A stretch of 64,000 nt of DNA from assembly GCF_018642165.1 (NCBI RefSeq), contig NZ_JAHHZM010000004.1, positions 124,001 through 188,000 of the forward strand, in the 5' to 3' direction. Shown piece after piece: positions 17,522 through 26,239 of the stretch. The notes under the pieces were generated by a model. It was given only the letters and a program-made list of their open reading frames with translations. It was not told the DNA's origin and did not search any database. The stretch comes from Echinicola shivajiensis (GTDB lineage Bacteria > Bacteroidota > Bacteroidia > Cytophagales > Cyclobacteriaceae). The position numbers were made by a program, and so were the translations under genes. Every line of letters starts with the position of its first letter. Position 1 is the stretch's first letter.

Positions 17522-18616
17522 ATGTACAGAAAAATGAACTCACGATTTTTGACAGGAGTCGTGATGCTGATAGCTTCAGTACTTCTGCAGAGTTGCGGTC
17601 TTTTTGGCAGTAAAGGCTCAGCAAGTGAAAAAGCTAACAGGTCCGGTGAGGTAACAGGTGTGCCAAACCGATCTGGGTGGCAGCAGGTATTGCCCCATGA
17701 GATGGTGCCGGTAAAAGCAGGTACCTTTTGGATGGGCCAGGCAGACGAGGATATAGCTGTCAGTAAATCCTCACTGAACAGGCAGGTGACGATATCAGAA
17801 TTTTACATGGACAAATATGAAGTGTCCAATAACAAATATCGTCAATTTTTAGAAGCGGTTAAGATGGGAGAATTGGCTTTGTCAACCCCTACAACCTTGA
17901 AAGATCCACCGCAATTCAATATTGATGAATTGGTACCGGATACTACAGTGTGGTCTCAAAGTTTCACCCACCATTATGGAGACCCTTTGATGGAATATTA
18001 TTTTGAACACCCTGCATTTGATGATTATCCAGTGGTCGGAATCAGTTGGGAGCAAGCAAAGAAATTTTGTGAGTGGAAGACTTATCATATGAATGCCAAT
18101 GACAAGTCAGAATATGACATGCCGCGCTTTAGATTACCATCTGAAGCAGAATGGGAATATGCAGCCAAAGGAGGGAAAGAAATCGCAAAATATCCTTGGG
18201 GTGGACCATATTTGAAAAACAGACGTGGTTGTTTGATGGCCAATTTCAAACCTGGCAGAGGTAATTATATTGATGATGGATTTGCCTACACTGCTCCAGT
18301 AGATACTTATGCCCCTAATGATTTTGGGATTTATAATATGTCTGGAAATGTAGCAGAATGGGTAGAGGATGCTTATAACCCTGCAGGAAGTGCACTAAGT
18401 TGGGATTTGGATCCGCGATATGAAGATGAAAACGAATCTAGGAAAGTAGTTAGAGGGGGATCCTGGAAAGACATAGCCCATTATCTGGAAACAAGTACCA
18501 GAACTTACGAGTACCAAGATGTGAAAACTGCACATATTGGTTTTAGAACTGTGATGACCTTTATTGGTAGATCAGGTTCTATGGATGTAAGGGCATCAAG
18601 AAGAAGAAGACGTTAA
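17522..18616 (+). CDS. gldK: Gliding motility / type IX secretion lipoprotein GldK
   Basis: A 364-residue outer-membrane-anchored lipoprotein: signal peptide with lipobox LLQSC near residue 25, then a formylglycine-generating-enzyme-like (SUMF1) fold. Visible fold motifs are MVPVKAGTFWMGQADE, FYMDKYEVSNNKYRQFLEA, FRLPSEAEWEYAAKGG, GNVAEWVEDAY and VVRGGSWKD. GldK (PorK) forms a periplasmic ring with GldN. The C-terminus is unusually basic (RASRRRRR). The start could be the ATG at 17522 or 17534; both precede the signal peptide. A weak TAAATTTC element lies at 17455-17462. Confidence 0.95.
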   Translation: MYRKMNSRFLTGVVMLIASVLLQSCGLFGSKGSASEKANRSGEVTGVPNRSGWQQVLPHEMVPVKAGTFWMGQADEDIAVSKSSLNRQVTISEFYMDKYEVSNNKYRQFLEAVKMGELALSTPTTLKDPPQFNIDELVPDTTVWSQSFTHHYGDPLMEYYFEHPAFDDYPVVGISWEQAKKFCEWKTYHMNANDKSEYDMPRFRLPSEAEWEYAAKGGKEIAKYPWGGPYLKNRRGCLMANFKPGRGNYIDDGFAYTAPVDTYAPNDFGIYNMSGNVAEWVEDAYNPAGSALSWDLDPRYEDENESRKVVRGGSWKDIAHYLETSTRTYEYQDVKTAHIGFRTVMTFIGRSGSMDVRASRRRRR

Positions 18617-18673
18617 TCACTCAAAATATTATTAAACTACACACACTAATAAAAAACCATACTTTTAAAATCT

Positions 18674-19483
18674 ATGTCAACAAATAACGGAAATTCATTT
18701 GCTCATAAATTTTATGGCTCAGTTATGCCTAAGATTTATGGGATCGGTGCCTCAGTAGTGATTTTAGGGGCAATGTTTAAAATTTTGGATTGGACTGGAG
18801 CTTCTCTAATGATCGGTGTTGGGCTTTCAACAGAGGCGATTATATTCTTTCTGTCAGCCTTCGAACCTAAAGCAAAGGATTTAGATTGGAGTAAAGTATA
18901 TCCAGAATTGGAAGATGATAGTGCTCCGTCTCAAGGCCGCAGGAGTAAAAAAGCAGCAACAGGTGATAATGTTTCCCAACAACTGGATAAAATGTTGTCA
19001 GATGCTAAGGTTGGACCTGAATTAATTGAGAGTTTAGGTAAAGGTTTGGACAAGTTGGCTAAATCTACTGAGAAAATGGGCGAGGTTTCCGATGCCGCTG
19101 TAGCTACTTCTGAGTATGCTGAGAATGTGAAAGCAGCTTCTAAAACTTTGATCGATATTAACCAATCATATAGTAAAACAGCCGCAGCTTTATCAGAAAT
19201 GTCTTCTGCTTCGCAAGATGCAAAAGAATATCACGGTCAAGTAGTTGCTGTTACCAAAAACCTATCTGCATTGAATGCAGTTTATGAATTGGAATTACAG
19301 GATGCTAACAGTCATGTTAAAGTTCTTAATAAATTCTATTCTAACGTTACCGCAGCTATGGAAGGATTGAATGAAGCAGGTAAGGAAACTGAAGCATTCA
19401 AAGCTGAACTAGCTAAATTGAACAAGAACGTTAGCTCTCTCAACAATGTATATGGTGGTATGTTGACCGCCATGAAAGGTTGA
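18674..19483 (+). CDS. gldL: Gliding motility / type IX secretion motor protein GldL
   Basis: A 269-residue inner-membrane protein. Two transmembrane helices near the N-terminus (IYGIGASVVILGAMFKIL and MIGVGLSTEAIIFFL, the latter with a membrane glutamate implicated in proton-driven rotation) are followed by a long cytoplasmic region rich in heptads (residues ~95-265). GldL pentamers surround a GldM dimer to form the rotary motor that powers secretion and gliding. At 269 residues it is longer than F. johnsoniae GldL (~215), mostly in the coiled-coil tail. It lies between gldK and gldM. Confidence 0.95.
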   Translation: MSTNNGNSFAHKFYGSVMPKIYGIGASVVILGAMFKILDWTGASLMIGVGLSTEAIIFFLSAFEPKAKDLDWSKVYPELEDDSAPSQGRRSKKAATGDNVSQQLDKMLSDAKVGPELIESLGKGLDKLAKSTEKMGEVSDAAVATSEYAENVKAASKTLIDINQSYSKTAAALSEMSSASQDAKEYHGQVVAVTKNLSALNAVYELELQDANSHVKVLNKFYSNVTAAMEGLNEAGKETEAFKAELAKLNKNVSSLNNVYGGMLTAMKG

Positions 19484-19523
19484 GGTTAAATTTTTCTTAG
19501 AACTTTAATTTAACTGGAGATAT

Positions 19524-21125
19524 ATGGCCGGTGGAAAAGAAACGCCACGGCAGAAGATGATCGGGATGATGTATCTCGTTCTGACTGCTCTTTTGGCATT
19601 GCAAGTAAGTAATCAAATATTACAAAAGTTCATTTTGTTGAATGATGGATTGGAGAGGACCTCCAAGAATTATATTCAAAAAAATGAGTTTACAGTAAGT
19701 TCAATACAAAGTACGGTGGAACAGCAAGGTAATAATGCCAAAGATGTTCCTAAAGTTGCAGCAGCTCAAGAAGTAAGGGAAAAGACCGCTGAGGTTTTTG
19801 CTTATTTGGAAAGCTTAAAGCAGGACCTGATCACAAGCTCCAACGCTTTGAATGATGAGGGACAGTTTCAGAATAGTGCACTAAAGAATACTGATATTCC
19901 TGGAAATATCTTTAATAATAACAAAAAGGGCTATGAAATGCAGGAAAGGCTAAATGCCTATCCAGAAGAAATTTCATCCATATTGAGTAGTCTTGACATC
20001 CCAATGACCTTTGATAAGATTGCAAAGGATGCCAATGAAATAGATTTATTCAAAAATGATCCAGATGTTAGCTATAAGGATTTTGTAAATCTAAACTTTG
20101 TGAAATCCCCAGTAGGTGCTGTTTTGGCGATCATCAGTCAGTATCAAAATGAAGTGCTCAATATTGAATCTGAGGCACTTACTGCAATAACTAGTTCTTT
20201 GGGTTCGTTTTATTTCAAGTCGGATGTATTTGAACCAATGGTTTCAGCTAATTCTAATATCGTAGCTGCAGGTACCAAATTTGAAGGAAGTTTATTTATT
20301 GCTTCATCTTCATCCTCTATACAGCCAAAAATGACGGCAAATGGTGCGGAGATCCCAGTAGAAAACGGCTTTGGCCAAATTAGTTTCCCTGTTACTCCTG
20401 CCGGTAGTTATGATGATAGGGGATTGGCTAAGAAAACATTCTCTGGTGAGGTAGTGATCAATATTAATGGTACGGATAGTGTAATGCCTTATTCTTACGA
20501 TTATTATGTGGCTAATCCTACCATTGAAGTAACTGCAGAAGCCATTCAGCAATTATATGCCGAATGTGCAAATGAATTGAGTATTAAGGTGCCCGCTTTA
20601 GGTAATAACTACGCTCCTGAATTTGCTATTAGTAATGGACAGGCAATCAAAGGAAGTAAGCCAGGGGATGTGACGATTATCCCAGGAAGTTCTGGAAAAG
20701 TAAATATTGGTGTGAGTAGTGGAGGTGTTAAAATAGGTACCAAAACCTATGACATCAGACCGGTTCCAGCTCCTACGATTCGTCCATTTGATGCTAGAGG
20801 AGAAATTGATTTGACAAATCCATATCCGTCTCCAGGACCTTCCACTTTGCTTGTGAAAGCTATTCCTGAACCAACCTTTGGAAGAACCATGCCTAAGGAT
20901 GCGAGGTTTGAAGTGACTGGTGGGGTTGTTAAGTTGGTAAGAAATGATGTGCCTAGGGACCAAGTAAATATCACTGGTGAAAATGTAGCGATTAGAAACT
21001 TACTAGCTGCTGCCAGAACTGGGGATAGGTTGGTGATTCAAGTAACTGAAGTTACCCGAACAAATTTTAGAGGTAACAAAATTAGAAGTGCTCAGAATGA
21101 AATTATGTGGATACAAATTAAGTAA
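19524..21125 (+). CDS. gldM: Gliding motility / type IX secretion motor protein GldM
   Basis: A 533-residue protein with one N-terminal transmembrane helix (MMYLVLTALLALQVSNQIL) after the conserved AGGKETPRQKMIGM, and a large periplasmic part. That part begins helical (about 40-220) and continues with Ig-like beta domains (GTKFEGSLFIASSSSS, then PTIEVTAEAIQQLYAECANEL), ending in a strand domain. GldM dimers run through GldL pentamers and reach the GldK/GldN ring, passing on rotation. Length agrees with the family (~510-520). It is 40 bp after gldL and 48 bp before gldN. Confidence 0.96.
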   Translation: MAGGKETPRQKMIGMMYLVLTALLALQVSNQILQKFILLNDGLERTSKNYIQKNEFTVSSIQSTVEQQGNNAKDVPKVAAAQEVREKTAEVFAYLESLKQDLITSSNALNDEGQFQNSALKNTDIPGNIFNNNKKGYEMQERLNAYPEEISSILSSLDIPMTFDKIAKDANEIDLFKNDPDVSYKDFVNLNFVKSPVGAVLAIISQYQNEVLNIESEALTAITSSLGSFYFKSDVFEPMVSANSNIVAAGTKFEGSLFIASSSSSIQPKMTANGAEIPVENGFGQISFPVTPAGSYDDRGLAKKTFSGEVVININGTDSVMPYSYDYYVANPTIEVTAEAIQQLYAECANELSIKVPALGNNYAPEFAISNGQAIKGSKPGDVTIIPGSSGKVNIGVSSGGVKIGTKTYDIRPVPAPTIRPFDARGEIDLTNPYPSPGPSTLLVKAIPEPTFGRTMPKDARFEVTGGVVKLVRNDVPRDQVNITGENVAIRNLLAAARTGDRLVIQVTEVTRTNFRGNKIRSAQNEIMWIQIK

Positions 21126-21173
21126 TCCCAGCGTTTTAGGAGCCTTTAGTTAGAAGAGCAAAAAAATATTGTT

Positions 21174-21995
21174 ATGAAACTATTTAATAAAATCTTTGGA
21201 TCGCTGCTGGTTTTACTTGTTACGGCAAGTGGAGCAGAAGTCTTCGGGCAGGGAGCAGGAGCAACTAGTGTTGACCCTTCCAGCTATGGCGATAGGCAGT
21301 TTGAGATAGATACGGTCTTCTCCGCTCACCCTATAAGGGAGGATGACAAAATGTATCAAATAGGTGTTTGGAGGAGGATTGATCTTAGAGAGAAATACAA
21401 CCATCCACTTTATGGTACAGGAGATACCAAGAGAAATGGTATTATTAACAATATTTATAAAGCAGTAGTTGAAGAAAATGCTATTGAGGTATTTGCTGAT
21501 GAGAAATTCACAACACCTCTTTCTATTGCTGATTTCCAGACCAACTTCTGGATTGCTGCCAATGGTGATAGTATTTTTGTGAAAAATCTTTATTATTTAG
21601 ATTTAAAAGAAGATTTCCTTTTTGATAAGCATCATTCACAAGTAAAATTTGATGTGAAGTATATTCACATGGTAATGCCTTCGGAGACCAATTCCAATGC
21701 AGGGCAAAAAACCATTGCTTATATCAGGTTTAAAGATTTCTATGAATACTTTAAAGACCATCCTGAAGCTAGATGGATAAACTTCAAGAATACTTCCAAG
21801 GATTTATCTTATAGTCAGGCATTTGATTTGAGATTGTTTAAATCTGTGGTGAGGAAATTCTCCAATGCAGATGATGCCTTGATTGCGGATTTGGTAGATC
21901 CAACTCACCCGAATCCAGAATTGCAGGCCTATCTCAATGGTTTGAAGTTTGAATATGATCTATTAGAATTTGAAAATAGCCTTTGGGAGTGGTAA
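21174..21995 (+). CDS. gldN: Gliding motility / type IX secretion ring protein GldN
   Basis: A 273-residue periplasmic protein with a signal peptide (VLLVTASGAEVFGQ). Family landmarks are HPIREDDKMYQIGVWRRIDLREK near residue 45, the NPLYG-like NHPLYGTGD, FWIAANGDSIFVKNLYYLD and RFKDFYEYFKDHPEARW. GldN (PorN) joins lipoprotein GldK in the large periplasmic ring of the type IX secretion system. It is the last gene of the gldKLMN unit, closed by a strong terminator. Confidence 0.95.
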   Translation: MKLFNKIFGSLLVLLVTASGAEVFGQGAGATSVDPSSYGDRQFEIDTVFSAHPIREDDKMYQIGVWRRIDLREKYNHPLYGTGDTKRNGIINNIYKAVVEENAIEVFADEKFTTPLSIADFQTNFWIAANGDSIFVKNLYYLDLKEDFLFDKHHSQVKFDVKYIHMVMPSETNSNAGQKTIAYIRFKDFYEYFKDHPEARWINFKNTSKDLSYSQAFDLRLFKSVVRKFSNADDALIADLVDPTHPNPELQAYLNGLKFEYDLLEFENSLWEW

Positions 21996-22021
21996 TAATT
22001 CCTGAAGATTAAAATAACAGC

Positions 22022-22059
22022 AATAGAGCAGATAAATATTTATCTGCTCTATTTTTTTA
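22022..22059. terminator. Terminator after gldN, shared with uvrC
   Basis: A perfect 32-bp palindrome (core GAGCAGATAAA/TTTATCTGCTC) at 22022-22053 is followed by a T-run on the plus strand. uvrC converges from the other side and stops at 22049, so the uvrC end overlaps this hairpin. Confidence 0.9.
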
Positions 22060-23842
22060 TGAAGTCTATTATTTTTTGGCCCTTGTCCTTGCCTATTAAT
22101 TCAATGATGTCATCTTGACTGGCTTCCCTGATGTTTTTAATAGATTTAAAATGTTTAAGTAATTTATTGCTGGTCTGGGGACCTATTCCATCAATTTCGT
22201 CTAGGGCAGTTTTAAAGGCATCTTTACTTCTAATATCCCGGTGGAAGGTAATCGCAAATCGGTGGGCTTCGTCCCTTATTCTTTGGATCAATCTTAATGA
22301 TTCTGATTTCTTGTCTATATGCAAAGGGTAGGAGTCCTCGGGGAAATAAATTTCCTCAAGCCTTTTGGCAATTCCGACAACAGGAACCTGTCCATAGATG
22401 CCAATAGCTTTCATAGCTTCCACAGCGGCGGATAACTGGCCTTTACCGCCATCAATTACAATTAAGTTAGGTAATGCCTTGTTTTCTTTTAACAATCGCT
22501 TATACCGCCTCCCAACGATTTCTGTCATGCTTGCAAAATCATCAGGGCCAACTACTGTTTTAATATGGAAGTGTCTGTATTCTTTTTTAGCAGGTTTGCC
22601 ATTGAGGAAACATACCATACTGGCTACTGGGTAAGCCCCCTGTATATTGGAGTTGTCAAAACATTCGATATGTTCTGGAATGTCCTTTAGGGATAAATCC
22701 TTTTGTAATTGCAATAGGATTCGGTTCTTTTTTTCTTTTGCTTTTCCACTCAGCAATGCCTTTTCTTTTTTATAGTACATGGCATTTTTAAGGGAGAGCT
22801 CAATTAGTTTTCTTTTGTCACCAATTTTTGGAACCACCAAGTGGAGCCCTTCAATAGGTTCTTCCAAAGGGATGTTACTGATGATTTCTTTGGAGTCACT
22901 TTGGAATTGGTCCCTTAATCTGAACAGTGCGGTTAATAAAAGCTCAAGATCGGTTTCATCCAGTTTCTTTTTAAGTTCAACTGTTTTGGTGATATGGATG
23001 GCACCATTTTTAATTTTGAGGTAATTAACAAAGGCAAACTTTTCATCCGAGACTATAGTAAATACATCCAAACTGGTGATTTGTGGATTGGCTACAAGTG
23101 ATTTGGCTTGGTATTTTTCCAATAATTCCAATTTGTCCTTAAAACGCTGTGCCCTCTCAAATTGAAGGTTTTCTGCCGCCTCCTGCATCTTTGCCTTAAA
23201 GAAAGCCCTAGGGATACCCAAATTCCCTTTTAGGATATTCTTAGCTTGATCTATATCTTTCATATAGTCCTTTTCGCTTTGTAGTGCTTCACAAGGACCA
23301 AGGCAGTTGCCTATATGGTATTCCAAGCACACCTTGTAGTTTTGCTCAGCTATTTTATAGGGATTTAGATCGAGCTTGCAGGTCCTAATGGTAAACAATG
23401 TCCTGATCAATTCAAGGACATTATTCATCGCTTTTACACTGGCAAAAGGCCCAAAATAAGTGCCTTTAGATGGAATGACCTTCCGTGTAGGATAGATTTG
23501 AGGAAAGTGTTCTTGGGTTAAAAGCAAATAAGGGTAAGTCTTGTCATCCTTGAGCAGGATATTGTATTTAGGTTGGGCTTTTTTGATGAGGTTGTTTTCT
23601 AATAAAAGGGCATCAAACTCAGAGTTAACCATGGTAAACTCGATCTTATTGATTTCCCTGACCATTCTTTTGGTTTTCAGGTTTAGCCCAGCACTTTTGA
23701 CGAAATAACTGCTTACTCTTTTCTTCAGGCTTTTGGCCTTGCCCACATAGATTAGAGTTCCTTCATCATTAAAGTATTTATAAACTCCTGGTGAATCAGG
23801 AAGTTTTAGATATTCATCACGATTGTATGATGGTGTTTGCAT
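22049..23842 (-). CDS. uvrC: Excinuclease ABC subunit C
   Basis: The dual-incision nuclease of nucleotide excision repair, 597 residues. The N-terminal GIY-YIG domain is visible (SPGVYKYFNDEGTLIYVGKAKSL), then a Cys-containing segment (CLEYHIGNCLGPCE), the UVR region (ENLQFERAQRFKDKLELLE), the RNase H-like second nuclease half (ECFDNSNIQGAYPVASMV, VIDGGKGQLSAA) and a helix-hairpin-helix end (IDGIGPQTSNKLLKHF). The ATG at 23842 is chosen as it lies just after a TATATTTG promoter and removes a hydrophobic non-conserved extension. It lies downstream of, but is terminated apart from, the penicillin-binding protein gene. Confidence 0.97.
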   Translation of the reverse strand: MQTPSYNRDEYLKLPDSPGVYKYFNDEGTLIYVGKAKSLKKRVSSYFVKSAGLNLKTKRMVREINKIEFTMVNSEFDALLLENNLIKKAQPKYNILLKDDKTYPYLLLTQEHFPQIYPTRKVIPSKGTYFGPFASVKAMNNVLELIRTLFTIRTCKLDLNPYKIAEQNYKVCLEYHIGNCLGPCEALQSEKDYMKDIDQAKNILKGNLGIPRAFFKAKMQEAAENLQFERAQRFKDKLELLEKYQAKSLVANPQITSLDVFTIVSDEKFAFVNYLKIKNGAIHITKTVELKKKLDETDLELLLTALFRLRDQFQSDSKEIISNIPLEEPIEGLHLVVPKIGDKRKLIELSLKNAMYYKKEKALLSGKAKEKKNRILLQLQKDLSLKDIPEHIECFDNSNIQGAYPVASMVCFLNGKPAKKEYRHFHIKTVVGPDDFASMTEIVGRRYKRLLKENKALPNLIVIDGGKGQLSAAVEAMKAIGIYGQVPVVGIAKRLEEIYFPEDSYPLHIDKKSESLRLIQRIRDEAHRFAITFHRDIRSKDAFKTALDEIDGIGPQTSNKLLKHFKSIKNIREASQDDIIELIGKDKGQKIIDFIKK

Positions 23843-23847
23843 AATAA

Positions 23848-23855
23848 CAAATATA
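23848..23855 (-). promoter_or_regulatory. uvrC promoter, -7 box TATATTTG
   Basis: On the minus strand the T-tract of the preceding terminator runs straight into TATATTTG, which ends 5 bp before the uvrC ATG. The message would have almost no leader. Confidence 0.45.
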
Positions 23856-23857
23856 AA

Positions 23858-23885
23858 AAAACAGCTCACCGACGCGAGCTGTTTT
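23858..23885 (-). terminator. Terminator after the penicillin-binding protein gene
   Basis: A 10-bp stem AAAACAGCTC/GAGCTGTTTT with an 8-nt loop is followed on the minus strand by TTTTTTTATA. It lies 37 bp past the stop at 23923. Confidence 0.85.
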
Positions 23886-23922
23886 CAAGTTTATTTAATG
23901 TCTCAACTATGGAATAAGTTCC

Positions 23923-26235
23923 TTAAAAGTCGTTGCTACTTCTGTCGTAGTCAAAGTCCGAGAAATCGTCTGTTTTAAGGTTGTATTCATCGCAATTAAG
24001 CTCAATGCTTAATGGTCTTTCAGGTTTTTGGAATGGTCCTTTTGTAATTCCTAAGCTTGGATCATTGTAGACTTTAGTCATGTATTTAACCCAAATTGGT
24101 CTTGCTGTTCTTGCCCCTTGGCCGTTTAGCCAGCTTCTAAAGTGAACAGCACGATCGTCACCGCCAACCCAAACACCACTTACTAGGTCTTTGCTGAGTC
24201 CTATATACCATCCATCTGAGGCATTCTGTGTAGTGCCTGTTTTACCGCCCAATTCATTGTCAGTTCTTAGGCTCATTGGGATTCCTTGACTTGTACCACC
24301 TGTTTCTTCAAAACCTCCCATGAGCATATGTAGCATCAAATAGGCATGTTCCTCACTCATAGCAGGTTTCTTTCTAGCAGGGAATTGGTGAAGTACATTG
24401 CCGTTTTTATCCTCAATTCTATCGATATAATAAGGTTTTATGTGTTCACCTTTATTGGCAAAAGTACTCATGGCACCTACCATTTCTAAAATAGATACAT
24501 CACTGGTCCCTAAAGCCAATGCCGGTACTGGGTCCAGGTCACTGGTAACCCCTAATCTATGTGCTGTCTCCACTACTACCTCAGGGCTTATTTGCTTCAT
24601 GATATAAGCAGTGATAGAATTGATGGACCTGGCCATGGCTTGCCTAATGGTCATTTTTTCATAGGAGAATTTGCTATCGGCATTACTTGGTATCCAAGCT
24701 GGTTGACCAGGGATATTGATTTCAACAGGTTGATCTACTACAGAATAGCAAGGGCTATAACCATTCTCAATGGCAGCAGCATAAACAAATGGCTTAAAGG
24801 TGGAACCTGGCTGTCTTTTTCCTTCTCTTACGTGATCGTATTTGAAATATTTGTGGTTCAGACCACCAACCCAAGCCTTGATGTGACCTGTATGTGGATC
24901 CATGGATACAAAACCTGTTTGTAGGAAGGTCTTATAATATCTTAATGAGTCCATTGAGCTCATTAGTGTATCAATTTCACCTTTCTCCCAAGAAAAGACC
25001 TTCATCTTTTTCTTTTCGTTCAGTTTGATGTTAACTGAATCAGATCCTGCTCCATATTTATTGACTAGGACTCTATAGGCCTCAGTTCTTTTGATCATGG
25101 TTTCGAGGAAATTAGGGATTACCCGGCCGTCACTGTCGATCCAAGGTTCTCTACCTCTGAGTTCATTTTTAAATTTTGCCTGAAGCTCTCTCATATGCTC
25201 ATCAACGGACTCTTCGGCATATTTCTGCATTCTGCTGTCAATGGTCGTGTAGATTCTCAGACCATCCCCAAAAAGATCGTATGGTTTGCCATCTACCTTT
25301 AAGTTTTCATTGGTCCATTTTATTAAGTCAGCTTTTACGATTTCCCTAAAATAGGTAGCCAAACCTCGGTTATGGCTTTCTACATTATAATCCAATTCTA
25401 TTGGCAATGAAGAAATAGAGTCATATTCCGCATCAGTCAGGTAGTCATATTTTTTCATTTGATTTAATACTGTATTCCTTCTTCTTAGGGAATTATCAGG
25501 ATTATAAACCGGACTGTAATAGGTTGGCGCTTTAAAAAGTCCAACTAGGACGGCAGATTCTTGAACGTTAAGATCTTTTGGTGTTTTATTGAAGAATGTT
25601 TTTGAAGCAGTTTTGATACCATAGGCATTACTCCCAAATTCCGATGTGTTCAGGTACATGGTTAGGATTTCATCCTTGGTGTAGGCTTTCTCGAGCTGTG
25701 AGGCTACAATCCATTCTTTGGTTTTGATGATAAGCATTCTCAATCCTGGAATTCTGCTCAGGGACCCCTGAGATTCTGCCCCCCGGGTTTTGAACAGGTT
25801 CTTTGCTGTTTGCTGGCTAAGTGTACTTCCTCCTCCTGCACTACTTTGCCTTAGTAAGATGGTCTTAAAAAATACCCTGGCCAACCCCTTCAAATCAATA
25901 CCGGAGTGCTCTTCAAAACGGATATCCTCAGTAGCAATCAAGGCATGAATCAGATTTGGCGAAAGTTCATTGTATTTAACAGGGGAACGGTTTTCCCTAT
26001 AATATTTACCCAACAATACTCCGTCTGCAGAATAAAGCTCAGAAGCTAATTCGCTATCAGGGTTTTCCAGTGTTTTGAAATCAGGTAGTTCACCATATAG
26101 CCCCAAAAAATTAACGCTTACCGACCAAATAAATATGATAAGACTCAAGAGTCCTGCGAAAAAAATAATCCAAAGGGACTTAACTATTTTACCTGCAAAA
26201 CTGCCGCTATTAGTGGTTTGTTTCTTTTTACTCAT
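23923..26235 (-). CDS. Penicillin-binding protein 1A (transglycosylase/transpeptidase)
   Basis: A 770-residue bifunctional class A PBP that polymerises and crosslinks peptidoglycan. One N-terminal transmembrane helix (SLWIIFFAGLLSLIIFIWSV) precedes the GT51 glycosyltransferase domain (TEDIRFEEHSGIDLKG, GGGSTLSQQTAKNLF). The transpeptidase has the three active-site motifs: PGSTFKP (SxxK), SINS (SxN) and GGKTGTTQ (KTG). The ATG at 26235 is used; it lies 4 bp after the stop of the SprE-like gene, implying co-transcription. That pairing puts a cell-wall synthase and a type IX secretion lipoprotein in one operon. Confidence 0.96.
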   Translation of the reverse strand: MSKKKQTTNSGSFAGKIVKSLWIIFFAGLLSLIIFIWSVSVNFLGLYGELPDFKTLENPDSELASELYSADGVLLGKYYRENRSPVKYNELSPNLIHALIATEDIRFEEHSGIDLKGLARVFFKTILLRQSSAGGGSTLSQQTAKNLFKTRGAESQGSLSRIPGLRMLIIKTKEWIVASQLEKAYTKDEILTMYLNTSEFGSNAYGIKTASKTFFNKTPKDLNVQESAVLVGLFKAPTYYSPVYNPDNSLRRRNTVLNQMKKYDYLTDAEYDSISSLPIELDYNVESHNRGLATYFREIVKADLIKWTNENLKVDGKPYDLFGDGLRIYTTIDSRMQKYAEESVDEHMRELQAKFKNELRGREPWIDSDGRVIPNFLETMIKRTEAYRVLVNKYGAGSDSVNIKLNEKKKMKVFSWEKGEIDTLMSSMDSLRYYKTFLQTGFVSMDPHTGHIKAWVGGLNHKYFKYDHVREGKRQPGSTFKPFVYAAAIENGYSPCYSVVDQPVEINIPGQPAWIPSNADSKFSYEKMTIRQAMARSINSITAYIMKQISPEVVVETAHRLGVTSDLDPVPALALGTSDVSILEMVGAMSTFANKGEHIKPYYIDRIEDKNGNVLHQFPARKKPAMSEEHAYLMLHMLMGGFEETGGTSQGIPMSLRTDNELGGKTGTTQNASDGWYIGLSKDLVSGVWVGGDDRAVHFRSWLNGQGARTARPIWVKYMTKVYNDPSLGITKGPFQKPERPLSIELNCDEYNLKTDDFSDFDYDRSSNDF

Positions 26236-26239
26236 GACT

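Noticed and set aside
20598-20963. 121-residue minus-strand frame in gldM
   Set aside because: Low-complexity shadow of a well-supported gene; no start signal or homology pattern.
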